Shown in pieces: positions 10,194 through 20,006 of a stretch of 57,574 bases of DNA (positions are counted from its first letter, which is position 1; every line of letters starts with the position of its first letter). The DNA is taken from positions 1 to 57,574 of the forward strand of contig JABLUY010000234.1 of the NCBI GenBank assembly GCA_013306675.1, written 5' to 3'. The notes under the pieces were generated by a model. That model was not told the origin of the DNA. It saw only the letters and a program-made list of their open reading frames with translations, and made no database searches. A program made the position numbers and the translations under genes. Origin of the DNA: Thraustochytrium sp. TN22 (lineage: Eukaryota > Sar > Bigyra > Thraustochytrida > Thraustochytriidae).

Positions 10194-11244
10194 TTATCAG
10201 CAGCCACAATGTCTTTTATTTTTCTCCGCGTGCACATGTCAGAGTCAGGTAGAGACGAGTCGTCCGGGCCACGAGACTTGCATGAGTCATGCTTTGCAGT
10301 GATCTCTGGGCCTTGCGATCCCTTGGTACCTTAGTAGGGTAGTACCTTGGCACGGTACCTCTTACGTACCAATGAAGAAGCACTGGCAGCAGAAATACCA
10401 CGGGTAAGCTGAGTCACCCACCCTCCCGGTCCTGGTAATTAGAGATTACCACGGCAAGCGGCGACTTACAAGTTGCCTCGCAGTCAGTCCCGGAGGCTGG
10501 CGCCCTGCCGCGTGACGTCTCCGACCGAGCCTCTCTGTCCACTGCAGCCTGCTAACGGGCCGCCCCGGGCCCCGGCCCTTCAAGTTGGCGCGGCGGCGGC
10601 CCGGGCCGGCGGCGGCGGCTTGGTTGGTGATGGCTGGCCAGACAGGGCCGACTCAGGACAGCAGCAGCGTGGGTGTGCGGCCTGCGAGCGCCAGGTCCAT
10701 GTTTGCACGCCACCCCAAGAGCGCCATGACGCACCTCGCCTCCCTCAGGTGATACCGGACTCGACGCGGGGGGCCTCGGTCGAGGGGGCGCGCGCCGCTC
10801 TCCAAGCGCGCGTGCAGTGCTGCGCGTGCAGTGCAGTCGAGCGACCGTCAGTGACAAGACAAGATAACTTACTCGGACTCGGACCAACCAAGCACTGCAC
10901 TCACATCAGCTCAGTGCACTGCTCAGGCAACGTCAACTTGTCATCAAGCACGCGGCTCCGAGCCGCACGCTCTCTGAGTCGGTGCGAGCGCGACCTCGAA
11001 GAGCGAGTCGCGGCGCGCGGCGAGCCTCGAAGCAGCAGCAGACCTAGAACTCCGTCCGGACTAGGCTTAGGCGCGCGCAGGAGCGCGCGCGCAGCTGCGA
11101 GAGCGGGCTGAGAGCGGCCCGCGCGGCGGCGGCAGAGCCCCTGAGCGCGACGCGGCGGCGGCGGCGGCGGCGGCGGCGACTGCGCGGCGGCTGGGAGCCC
11201 GGAGCTGGGCGCCCGCAGCGTCGAGGCAGGCGCGGGCGGGCAGC
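10194..11244. promoter_or_regulatory. Spacer between the two LRR-kinase-TIR paralogues
   Basis: 1.05 kb without a gene. Around 10320-10370 there is a cluster of GGTACC-type palindromes (five GGTAC/GTACC motifs within 50 bases). The part before the next ATG is a GGC-rich leader (11155-11180). It probably holds the terminator of copy 1 and the promoter of copy 2, so the two genes are likely transcribed separately. Confidence 0.4.
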
Positions 11245-14200
11245 ATGGGGGCCGAGAAGCGCGGGTCGGTGCTGGTGCCAGACCAGGAGGCGCTGGGGCA
11301 GCACAACGAGAAGGTGCTCGTGCTCAATGTGCTGTCCGTGGAAGAGAAGGCGCAGGACGTGGTGGCGAAGACCGCAGAGCGACTGCAGCGCAGGGGGGAG
11401 GGCGTGGAGGTGAACTTTCATCACGTAGGTCTTCAGGAGAAGGTGCATCGTGACCCGGACGATGACCGGCCCGAGGTCTTCGACGAGGTGCTGGAGCTCA
11501 TCGAGGAGAATCCGGAGCGCATGCTGGCACTGGACCTGAGCAAGAACGGTCTGCAAAGCGCACCTCCGCTTGGTTATGAGCCGCGCGTGCAGCGGCTCGC
11601 GCGGGCGCTCCAGAAGAACACGCATCTGGTCCGCCTCGATATGAGCGGCAACAGCCTGGGCACGGAGGGCACGGAGCTGCTGCAGGCCGGCCTTGTCGAG
11701 CATGCGAGCATCCGGGAGCTGCTCATGTACAACAACGGCCTGGGCGACATGGGTTGCGAGATCTTGAGCGAGTTCCTTGCGGACCCCGGTTGCTGGCTCG
11801 AAAGCCTGAGCCTACGCAACAACGTGATCGGGCCCAAGGGCGGCATCAAGCTGGGTGAGGCGCTCAAGAGAAACACCCACCTGAAGCGTCTGAACCTATG
11901 GATGAACGCCATCGGCGACGAAGGGTGCATTGCAATTGCCGAAGCACTCGAGACCAACACGCAACTGGAGGTGCTGAGCCTGTTTTTCAACGCCATCGAG
12001 GACGAGGGCGGTCTCGCGTTGGCCAGAATGCTGGCCAAGAACGAGACGCTCAGGTATTTGAACCTGGGCAACAACGCGCTGCGCAAGGCCGTCCGCAGAG
12101 CCGCCCACGCCGCCGAACGCGGGGAGGACGCGACGCTGGTTGGCGAAGACGAGGACGCTGGCATGCAGATCGCCAAGGCGCTGGAGAGGAACGCCAAGAG
12201 CGGCATCAACTGGCTCAACCTGTACTGCACGGACCTCGAGGACGCCGCGGCGATGTGCCTCATGAAGGCCTTCCTCAAGCACAAGCGCCCTATGGAGCTT
12301 CTGTCACTGGACCGCAACCAGCTCACGGAGGCTTGCGTCCCTCTGGTGCGCAGGATGCTGCTTGAGTGCGAGATCGAGAAACTGAACCTGAAGCGCAACT
12401 CGCTCGGGTCCGGCCTCATGGAAATCGCCGAGACGCTGACAGGGGACGAGCGCGACTCCATCCAAGTAGACAAGCTCGTGCTCATCAATAACACGAGCGC
12501 CGCGCTGCGCAAGGACACGGAGAAGCTCGCGAAGATTGGCGCCGAGTTCGCGAAGGCCGCCGTGATGCAGGACAAGGTGCTCTTCGACGTTCGCGAGAAC
12601 AAGTTCGGGTCCGTGTGCGAGGAGCTCATCGCGAAGTTGCCGACCGCGGGCCGCGCTGTCCCCGGGTTTCCCGAGAGCGTCCAGTCCACCCGCGACGAGC
12701 GTAAGAAGACGGTCATCGACTATCTCCTACCTCGTGATGGTGGCTCGCGTTCGCCGCGACGGTGGTCTAAAGACGCCTTTGCGCTGTCCAACGAGAACAA
12801 CTTCCTCCTGTACCAGTGTCTGAGACACATCTACGAGGACGACCGCGGAGAGATTGAATGGGACAGCACGGACCTGTGGACGCAGCAAGACGCCAACAAG
12901 GAGAAGAAGCCCATGATCCACCACATCTTCTCCCAAACGATCGGCCTGAAGGAGATGCGCGAGTTCATTAAGATGGTCATCCCAAGTGCCGAGTCAGGAA
13001 TCATGGCAAAGCTCTTCAAGTGCGTCGACTCCCGCAACCGCACACTGCGATCTGTCTTGCTGGCGTCCGCGGACGAGGACGTGCGGCAGTGGGCGACCTC
13101 GTTCGGCACGTACTTGAATCGGTTCCAGATCGACGACGGCCCGCCTGTTCACGAGAGCAAGACCTGCGTCGTCTTCTTCGGCGTCGACGTGGAGGTGATG
13201 AGCAGCCTGCAGCGCGAAGACGACCGTACCAAGGCCGAGGACGGCGCGAACAAAGAGTCGGCCGCGCGCTCGGACAAGACCCAGATGGATGCGCGCGTTG
13301 CGCTCAAGATTATGCATCGCGAGGAGGACTTTGAGCGCGAGCTTCGCGCGCGCGGCATCGACTTGGAGACCGGGACCAAGGCAACGGACTCACTGTGCGA
13401 AGACTTCGCGCAGAACCATCTTTCGCACACGCTTCGCCTGCGCGCCTTTCATCGGGGCCAGCGGTGCCTAGTCATGGACCAGGCGGACCGCAGCCTGTAC
13501 GAGGCGATGCAGACAGAGCGGCTGGCGCTGAACGCAGAGGACGTGACCGGATCGATGGTGCGTCGCAACGTGCTGCGCGTGCGGCGCGTGGCGTGGTGCC
13601 TGGCGTGTGCCATCGCGGAGCTGCATGAGAAGCAAAAGCTGGTGCACGGCGACATCAAGCCGCGCAACGTTCTGCGCACCAAAGGGCTCGCACCGTCGCG
13701 ATTCTTCAAGGACGCGGACGACGGCTCACGCGACTTCCGCGAGTCGTACTGGGAGAGCCAACACCACGACGAGGCCTTCCCTGCGTGGCTGTCCTCTCGA
13801 TCTCTTGACGCCACCGACGCGGAGATCGAGGGCGAGACTGCGGCCGCGGAGCGCCAAGTGGCAACCGATGAGGCGCAGAAGCTAGCGAGGGAAGACAACT
13901 TCAACAACAAGGCCATCAAGGAGAGGTGGAAGCTCATCGACATGGACGCGGCCGTGCATCTCGGAGACCCACTCAGTGGCAAGTTCAGCACGGCCTACAT
14001 GCCGCCCGAGGTGGCGCGTGTGGTCTTCCGCCGCAGCAAGGAAGTCGAAGAGGAGCCGGGGCCGGAGCAACGGCGCCGCCAGTATGCCGCGCGCCCCGGG
14101 GCGGCGACCCAGCACGGTGTGCAGGCAAAGGCGTCTTTTGACGTGTGGAGCTTCGGCGTCGTGCTCTACGAGCTGCTCACCGGCACTTCGATTTTCAACA

Positions 14201-15984
14201 TGGAGCGCACCACGGACAACCTGGTCTCGCACGCGGACAAGGCGGAGCTTGTGAACTGGCTCGCCCTCGACGACGACCGCGACGCGCGGCTGCCTCGGAA
14301 CACGGCCAACGCGCGTCTCGCGCGTGACCTCGTGCGCAAGTGCCTCATCGGCGACCCAAAGGACCGCATCACCATGGCGCAAATCCTCTCGCACAGGTTC
14401 ATTAGGCGCGAGGCGTATGAGGAGGGAGACGAAGAAGATGATCTCGACGCGTACGAGCACGAGCGCGAGCATGACGAGCGCGAGTCGTCGGCGATCGAAG
14501 CCCAGTTGGCCCACGCCAACGGAGCGCAACATTCGGGACGCGGGTCGATCATTTCGCGTGCCTTGTCGATGGTGCGCCGGTCAGTCTCTTCGACCGGGAG
14601 ACGATCGACACAACGAGCCAGCAGGGCCACGTCAGCCGCGGCGGAGGCTGCGGCGGCGGCCGCGGCCGTGCGGCCGTCGGCTACTCTTCAGCGGGCTGAG
14701 TCGACCCGGCCCGGGTATCGCGAGACGGACCGCGACCCGTCAGAAGACGTCAAGGCGAAGACGCTGTACCACTTCTTCTTGAGCCACGCGCAGTCGGAGG
14801 CGGCCGGTATCGTCAAGGACCTGTACCTGGTGATGCGTCGCAAGCGCTCCATCGCGTGGCTGGACGTGCTCGCGAACGACCTCACGCTCGATGGCATGAT
14901 GTCAGGCATCGAGCACGCGAGGGCCTTCGTCTTCGTGCTGACGAGGTCTGCGCTGATGCGGCCGTACTGCATCAAGGAGCTCTGCCACGCGAATAAGCTC
15001 GGAAAGGCCATCATCTTTGTCCAGGAAGTGGACCCGCGCTTCACGCCCTTCGACCCGGCCTTTGTCCCGTGGGCGGACCCAGAAGAATATCGCGCGGCCT
15101 ATGCCACGGCCAACCCGGAGGCATCGCCGGAGGCCATCGACGAGGCCGTCAAGGAGCTCACGGACGGCCACGACCGGGTGTGCGATGCCTTTAAGGATGA
15201 CGAGGACGTCGGTGCCGACGACGTCCTGGCCAGCGTTCGAGACCTTGTGGAAGACGCGTTCCGTGGTGGCGACAACGTCGTCAAGTACCGCCGGCGCTAC
15301 TTTGAGACCGACGCCATGGTCAACCACATGATGTCCATGGTGGAGATCACGCCGCCGGAAGAGATTCCCAGCAAGACGCCGGGCGTCACCAGCCTGGGCA
15401 CGTTCCGCCAGTCCACAGCCAGCGTCGGGATGCCCGTCTCCACTCGCACGATTCATCTCAACGTGGTCTGTGGCAAGAAGGGCGTCTCGCGCGAGAAGGC
15501 CGAGGCACTCGTGGAAAGCATGAAGGCCCGTGACATGTCTTTCCAGGATGCTGAAGAACACGTCGTCTTTGATGTCCATCTCGACGTCAACGGCAGCCGT
15601 TGTGCCAGGTCCATTGTGGAGGAGAGACGCTCTGGCTGGCACGACCCGAACCTCGCCGTGGTCCTCGTCCTCGCCGACGGCATCTTCCAAGGCGCGCGGC
15701 ATCTCCCTGTCAACTTTCACAAACTCTTCTTCAGGTCCGAAGGCTCCCAGAGGCGTCACCATCACCGCGCACCCCTGGTCGCCGTCCAGGTTGAGGACCA
15801 CTTCCACTTCGACTCGGACGAGATGGCCGACATCAGGGAGTCCGCGAGCGCCTACGAGACGGAATTCTATGAGCGCGTCTTCGTCAACTCCGAGGTGCTC
15901 TTCCTCCGCGAGGTTAAGCACGAGCGCGAGGCCATGTTCAACGAGATCCTCCGCATCCTCGCCATGAACTCTCGGAGCCGCTGA
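11245..15984 (+). CDS. LRR - protein kinase - TIR-like multidomain protein, copy 2
   Basis: 1,579 residues from the ATG at 11245 (context GCAGCATGG), single exon, colinear with copy 1 over its length. LRRs of the ribonuclease-inhibitor type cover about 95-480. The kinase-like domain has K688 (V-A-L-K), D803 (H-G-D-I-K-P-R-N), D899 (D-M-D) and P-P-E. The linker to the TIR-like region carries a poly-Ala run where copy 1 has an acidic tract. The TIR-like domain starts near 1174 (L-Y-H-F-F-L-S-H-A-Q) and has Y-C-I-K-E-L with E1245. The conserved C-terminal module ends in the motif R-E-V-K-H-E-R-E-A-M-F-N-E. All catalytic-type residues of copy 1 are kept, which argues that both copies are under selection. 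The paralogues differ most in the linkers. Function as an intracellular receptor/kinase with TIR output is inferred. Confidence 0.88.
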   Translation: MGAEKRGSVLVPDQEALGQHNEKVLVLNVLSVEEKAQDVVAKTAERLQRRGEGVEVNFHHVGLQEKVHRDPDDDRPEVFDEVLELIEENPERMLALDLSKNGLQSAPPLGYEPRVQRLARALQKNTHLVRLDMSGNSLGTEGTELLQAGLVEHASIRELLMYNNGLGDMGCEILSEFLADPGCWLESLSLRNNVIGPKGGIKLGEALKRNTHLKRLNLWMNAIGDEGCIAIAEALETNTQLEVLSLFFNAIEDEGGLALARMLAKNETLRYLNLGNNALRKAVRRAAHAAERGEDATLVGEDEDAGMQIAKALERNAKSGINWLNLYCTDLEDAAAMCLMKAFLKHKRPMELLSLDRNQLTEACVPLVRRMLLECEIEKLNLKRNSLGSGLMEIAETLTGDERDSIQVDKLVLINNTSAALRKDTEKLAKIGAEFAKAAVMQDKVLFDVRENKFGSVCEELIAKLPTAGRAVPGFPESVQSTRDERKKTVIDYLLPRDGGSRSPRRWSKDAFALSNENNFLLYQCLRHIYEDDRGEIEWDSTDLWTQQDANKEKKPMIHHIFSQTIGLKEMREFIKMVIPSAESGIMAKLFKCVDSRNRTLRSVLLASADEDVRQWATSFGTYLNRFQIDDGPPVHESKTCVVFFGVDVEVMSSLQREDDRTKAEDGANKESAARSDKTQMDARVALKIMHREEDFERELRARGIDLETGTKATDSLCEDFAQNHLSHTLRLRAFHRGQRCLVMDQADRSLYEAMQTERLALNAEDVTGSMVRRNVLRVRRVAWCLACAIAELHEKQKLVHGDIKPRNVLRTKGLAPSRFFKDADDGSRDFRESYWESQHHDEAFPAWLSSRSLDATDAEIEGETAAAERQVATDEAQKLAREDNFNNKAIKERWKLIDMDAAVHLGDPLSGKFSTAYMPPEVARVVFRRSKEVEEEPGPEQRRRQYAARPGAATQHGVQAKASFDVWSFGVVLYELLTGTSIFNMERTTDNLVSHADKAELVNWLALDDDRDARLPRNTANARLARDLVRKCLIGDPKDRITMAQILSHRFIRREAYEEGDEEDDLDAYEHEREHDERESSAIEAQLAHANGAQHSGRGSIISRALSMVRRSVSSTGRRSTQRASRATSAAAEAAAAAAAVRPSATLQRAESTRPGYRETDRDPSEDVKAKTLYHFFLSHAQSEAAGIVKDLYLVMRRKRSIAWLDVLANDLTLDGMMSGIEHARAFVFVLTRSALMRPYCIKELCHANKLGKAIIFVQEVDPRFTPFDPAFVPWADPEEYRAAYATANPEASPEAIDEAVKELTDGHDRVCDAFKDDEDVGADDVLASVRDLVEDAFRGGDNVVKYRRRYFETDAMVNHMMSMVEITPPEEIPSKTPGVTSLGTFRQSTASVGMPVSTRTIHLNVVCGKKGVSREKAEALVESMKARDMSFQDAEEHVVFDVHLDVNGSRCARSIVEERRSGWHDPNLAVVLVLADGIFQGARHLPVNFHKLFFRSEGSQRRHHHRAPLVAVQVEDHFHFDSDEMADIRESASAYETEFYERVFVNSEVLFLREVKHEREAMFNEILRILAMNSRSR

Positions 15985-17243
15985 GTCAGCCTAGGCCCTA
16001 AATCAAAACCAACGATGGAATCTAATAACTGACGGACTTGTGCAGGCTCAGGCCGAGGCGCACTTTCAAGGCTCCTCCTACACTAGCCTACACTTAGAGT
16101 AGTGCTCGCTGCTCGCAGCCCGCGACGCAGCCTGGCCGGTGCCGCCACGACGCGCTGGCCGACGACGCTTGGCTCGATCACCCAGACGTTGGCTCGATCA
16201 CCCATCCGCGATCAGAATCTTGCTGTCATGGCCGTGACCGGCGGCGCCCTCTCCGGCCCTCGCACACCCTCCTCCCTGGCCAGCGGGGCGGGGCGGGAGC
16301 CTGCGAGCAGGTAGTAAGCTCCAGGCAGCCAACGATGTACCTTTTAGGCCTCCCACAACTTGCTCCAATTATCCGCCTCTTGCCCCGCGAGGCGGCCTCG
16401 GCCGCGGCGCTGGCCGCCACCACAAGCCTTGGCCACGCAACGTGCACAAGCCTTGCAGTGCCGCCGCCAGCCACGCCCCGTCGACGAGCCCGCCGCTGCA
16501 GTGCAGCGCCGCACACTGCGCCAGCCTGGCCGCGCCAGCCGTGGCTGCTGCCGTGCCATGACCAGTGCAGGCCGGCCGCGGCCCGTACGAGCGTCGCCGC
16601 GAGACGCCGCGGCGCCGCCGGCTCGGCACTCACTCGCTTGCGCGCGCAATCAGCGGGACCTCCCCGGCCACGGGCGGCCTGCGCCGGCCGCCAGTGATCA
16701 CGAGAGAGAGAGAGACGAAGCAAGCTGCTGCTGCTCGCGAGCTCGCTCGCTGCGCTCTGCCAGAGCGCTGCGCTGCGGCCTCGGCCTGCAGTGCCTTGCT
16801 CCGCGCGCCGCGCCCAGCCGCGCTCGGCTTGGCGGAGCGGCGCGGCTCGGCCCCGGCGCGCCGCCGGCGCGTGCGTGCACGCGCGCACCGCGCTGCACCC
16901 GGAGTAAAGAACTCAAGTTAGCCGGGTTGGACGCAGTTGGACGGCTCGCTGTAAGTAGGTTGCCGCTGCAGCCAAGTCCAAGTTGCCCCCGCCGCCGCGC
17001 GCACAGCGCCAGGGAGGCCGGCGCTGGTCACGGCAGTCCTGCGCTTGCAAGCGCTGCTGCAAGCGCTTGCAAGCGCTTGCAAGGCGTGCAGCTGGCTTGC
17101 TTACAGTGTTAGTAAGTTAGGTCGCGTGCACTGGCAGGCTGCGGCGGCAGCGGCGGGGCAGAAAGCGGACGAGGCGGAGGCGAGCCCGGCAGTCCGGTCG
17201 AGCGAGGCGCGGCGCGGCGCGGCAGGACGCGCGCGGCGGCGCG
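15985..17243. promoter_or_regulatory. Upstream region of the START-like gene; palindrome cluster and short direct repeat
   Basis: No gene seen. At about 16164-16205 an 18-base sequence (TTGGCTCGATCACCCA plus flank) is repeated directly. At 17044-17083 the perfect 12-base palindrome GCAAGCGCTTGC occurs in overlapping copies. Both lie upstream of the ATG at 17244 and could be protein-binding sites, but this is only suggested by their symmetry and repetition. Confidence 0.4.
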
Positions 17244-19625
17244 ATGGGGTGCGGCGGCAGCAAGGGCGCGGGGGAGGGCGCCTTCGTGGAGGACTTCGTG
17301 GCGGTGGCGCGAGATGCGGTGGGGAGAGGCACCGCGGCCGGGTGGAGGGACTGGTCGAGGCCGGACGTGGACGGGCCGCGCGGCACGCGGGTGGAGCTGC
17401 TCGAGCGAGACGGCGTCAGGGTGTGGAGGGGCAAGGCGACCTTCGAGGCGCCCATGGATATAGTGGCGTTCATGCTGAGGAATCAGACGGAGTTCAACCG
17501 GTTTGCGGACTCGCTGGACGTGGAGGTGCTGGGCCGGGAGCTGGCCGAGCTCTTCAAGGGCGACAAGCTCGAGGTGCTCAACATGACGTCGACGGACCGC
17601 GCGAAGCTGATCTGGACCATGCAGATGCCGGCGCCGCTCGCGCCGCGGAGGTTCAAGCTCACGGAGCTCACGCAGCAGCTGCCGGACGGCTCGCTCGTCA
17701 TCGTGTGCCACGACGACGGCACGGAGATGCGCAGCGAGGCCGCCTCGCGGCGGCCCAGCAGCAAGTACGTGAGCCAGTACTCGGCGACGAGCGGCGAGAC
17801 CAACGGCCGCCCGCTGTCGCGACCCATCTCCGGCGCCGTCTCGGCGCTGCTGCGCGCCGCCACCAATGGGTCCAGCGACCAGGTCAGCACGGCGCTCGCC
17901 TCGCACGCGGACGCCGCGCCCCCTGTGCCGGCCCACTCGCGCATGCTGGGCTACCTGCTGGAGTCCGTCGTCGAGCGCAAGGAGACCGAGGTCACGTTTC
18001 TGTGCTCGCTCGATCCGGAGCTGTCCGAGGGCGACTTCGAGGCGCTCAACCTGCTCGAGTCTCTCCTCCCGCAGGCTCAAGAACGGGATGGCGACGAGGA
18101 TGGAAATGATGAGGTCGGGGGCGGGGACGAGGACGAGGACGAGGACCAGGACAGGACCGACGAGGCGGCGGTCGCCTCCGAGTCCGTGGGCGCCAGCGCC
18201 GCCACCGGGCCCCAGGGCTCGGCGCAGGGGTCCCGCCTGCGTGGGCGACGAGGGCCGGCGCCGTCCATGGCCGACGAGGCGCAGCAGATGGAAAGCTCCA
18301 ACGACGCGACGACGGGCGCGCAAGGCAAGCTCGACCAGGTGCTTGGCCAGATGCGCGTGCTGGCCCACATGGAGAGCGCGCGGCGGTACTTTGAGGACCC
18401 CAAGTCGATCTGGGCCGAGCAGCTGTACCGGCTGGCGGCGTCCAAGCTCGGCGAGTTCGGCTTCAAGCCGGTGGAGGCCGTCCAGTACGGCGAGGAGCGT
18501 CTGCAGCCCGGCACGCACGTCAAGAGCCACAGCCATGGCCACGGCATCGTCAAGATGATCGACCTCATGGGCCGCCTCACCGTGCTCTTCGACAGCGGCG
18601 AGGAGCACGTGTACACGCCGTCCGAGGTGGCCAGCCAGCTGACGGCGCCCGTCGAGGTCGGCACGCGCGTGCAGCACTTGGACCGCGGCTTCGGCACGGT
18701 GAAGCGCTTTGATGACGCCGAGGGCAAGATCCACGTGGTCTTCGACTCGGGCAGCTATCACCGCTACAACGCCTCCTCGTGGAAGGAGAAGATGGTTGTG
18801 GTTGACCAGGGCCGCGCCTATGCCAACGTCAGCCTCGCCAAGTGCGCACAGGTTGAGCTGGAGGGCATCACGCAGGGCAACTTCAGGCTTCGCGCTGGTG
18901 TCGCGGCGCCCTCGGTCGATGCGGGCCGCCGCGGGACACTCACGCTGCAGCTGCCAGGCCGCAAGAAGGCGCCTCCATCGCCGCCCATCCACGCCGAGGC
19001 GCAGCGCATCTCCTTTGTCATCCACGCGCCCGCGGTGGACGTGCTCGACTACATTTTGCACTACGTTGAAGACGAAAAGGCCGGCAACATCGTCGAGGAG
19101 CGCGTCTTGCGCGAGCACTCGGAGCGCCACCGCACCATCTACCAGCGCGTGCGCTACCCACAAGGGCTCAACGACCGCGACTTCACCTATGACCAGTTCT
19201 GGCAGGAGGTCGACGATGAGACCTTTCTGCTCGTGGAGAAGTCCACCGAGACCAACGAGGTTCCGGTCACGCACCAGGCCATCCGTGCCACCGTCGTCAT
19301 CCGCGGCTATCTGCTCGAGCCGCTCTACGACACGTCGCAGCCCATCTCGCTCGAAGACGCCGCGCACCTCACGACGCGCGTCACCTACCTCACCTGTGTT
19401 GAGCCCAATGGCATGGTCCCGCCCAAGGTGGTCGCCACGCAGAACCGCACCGAGCTCCTCGGCGTCCTCACCGACATGCGCTCCTACTTTTGGCGCCGCA
19501 ACCAGGACGCCGGTGTCGCGCTCTCAGAGCGCGCCACTAAGCACACCTCGGCCGACGTCAAGGCCAAGCTGAAGCGCCGCAGCCTTCGCCGCCGCAGCGT
19601 CGCCAATGTTCTCCCAGCCCTTTGA
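17244..19625 (+). CDS. N-myristoylated-type protein with two START-like regions and two central beta repeats
   Basis: 793 residues, ATG at 17244, single exon. The N-terminus M-G-C-G-G-S-K fits an N-myristoylation signal, with Cys3 available for palmitoylation, so membrane attachment is predicted. The region around 45-150 (G-K-A-T-F-E-A-P-M-D-I, later M-Q-M-P-A-P-L-A-P-R-R-F) and the C-terminal region around 585-760 (S-F-V-I-H-A-P-A-V-D-V-L-D-Y, then Y-P-Q-G-L-N-D-R-D-F) both resemble START lipid-binding domains. Between them are two related segments of about 45 residues (from about 423 and 473; G-x-x-V, G-x-G-x-V, then V-x-F-D-S-G) that look like small SH3/KOW-type barrels. An acidic linker lies near 285-310. 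Likely lipid binding or transfer at membranes. It is convergent with the following large gene. Confidence 0.75.
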   Translation: MGCGGSKGAGEGAFVEDFVAVARDAVGRGTAAGWRDWSRPDVDGPRGTRVELLERDGVRVWRGKATFEAPMDIVAFMLRNQTEFNRFADSLDVEVLGRELAELFKGDKLEVLNMTSTDRAKLIWTMQMPAPLAPRRFKLTELTQQLPDGSLVIVCHDDGTEMRSEAASRRPSSKYVSQYSATSGETNGRPLSRPISGAVSALLRAATNGSSDQVSTALASHADAAPPVPAHSRMLGYLLESVVERKETEVTFLCSLDPELSEGDFEALNLLESLLPQAQERDGDEDGNDEVGGGDEDEDEDQDRTDEAAVASESVGASAATGPQGSAQGSRLRGRRGPAPSMADEAQQMESSNDATTGAQGKLDQVLGQMRVLAHMESARRYFEDPKSIWAEQLYRLAASKLGEFGFKPVEAVQYGEERLQPGTHVKSHSHGHGIVKMIDLMGRLTVLFDSGEEHVYTPSEVASQLTAPVEVGTRVQHLDRGFGTVKRFDDAEGKIHVVFDSGSYHRYNASSWKEKMVVVDQGRAYANVSLAKCAQVELEGITQGNFRLRAGVAAPSVDAGRRGTLTLQLPGRKKAPPSPPIHAEAQRISFVIHAPAVDVLDYILHYVEDEKAGNIVEERVLREHSERHRTIYQRVRYPQGLNDRDFTYDQFWQEVDDETFLLVEKSTETNEVPVTHQAIRATVVIRGYLLEPLYDTSQPISLEDAAHLTTRVTYLTCVEPNGMVPPKVVATQNRTELLGVLTDMRSYFWRRNQDAGVALSERATKHTSADVKAKLKRRSLRRRSVANVLPAL

Positions 19626-20006
19626 AGAAAAATTAAGAATGACACAGCCTGCCTGCCTGAGCTGAGCTGAGCGGCCTCAGGAAGCAGGGCCAGCGGGCGC
19701 ATCAAGGAAGGCGGACATCCAAGGGACTCGAGCATTTTCACCAAGCCAGGACAAACGGACGCTTCCCAGCTCTCTGCTCTGACGCGGCAGCACGGAGCGA
19801 TTGAACAATGGTACACTACGATGCGCATCCTTCTCCTTGTGTTCGTCCCACGCATTCCAGGACCCTCCTTTTCAAACAAAAATAAAAAGCCAAACATTTT
19901 GTTGATCATTGCTGCGTTGGCTTGACCATGCTCATGCACTGCCAGTGCCAGAGCCGGCTATGGGTCGGTCTCGGCCAGCAGCAGAGCCTGGCAACACGCA
20001 TGCACA
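19626..20006. other. Spacer between convergent genes
   Basis: 3' flanks of the START-like gene and the large orphan gene. A short CTGAG repeat (19657-19672) and an A-rich stretch near 19875-19895 are visible. No gene is seen. Confidence 0.4.

Noticed and set aside
17109-19367. Long open frame (752 codons) antisense to the START-like gene; similar ones at 33072-36101 (-), 37315-39351 (+) and 1826-3406 (-)
   Set aside because: They mirror real genes with strong GC bias at third codon positions, and their translations are rich in His/Arg/Val/Leu without motifs.
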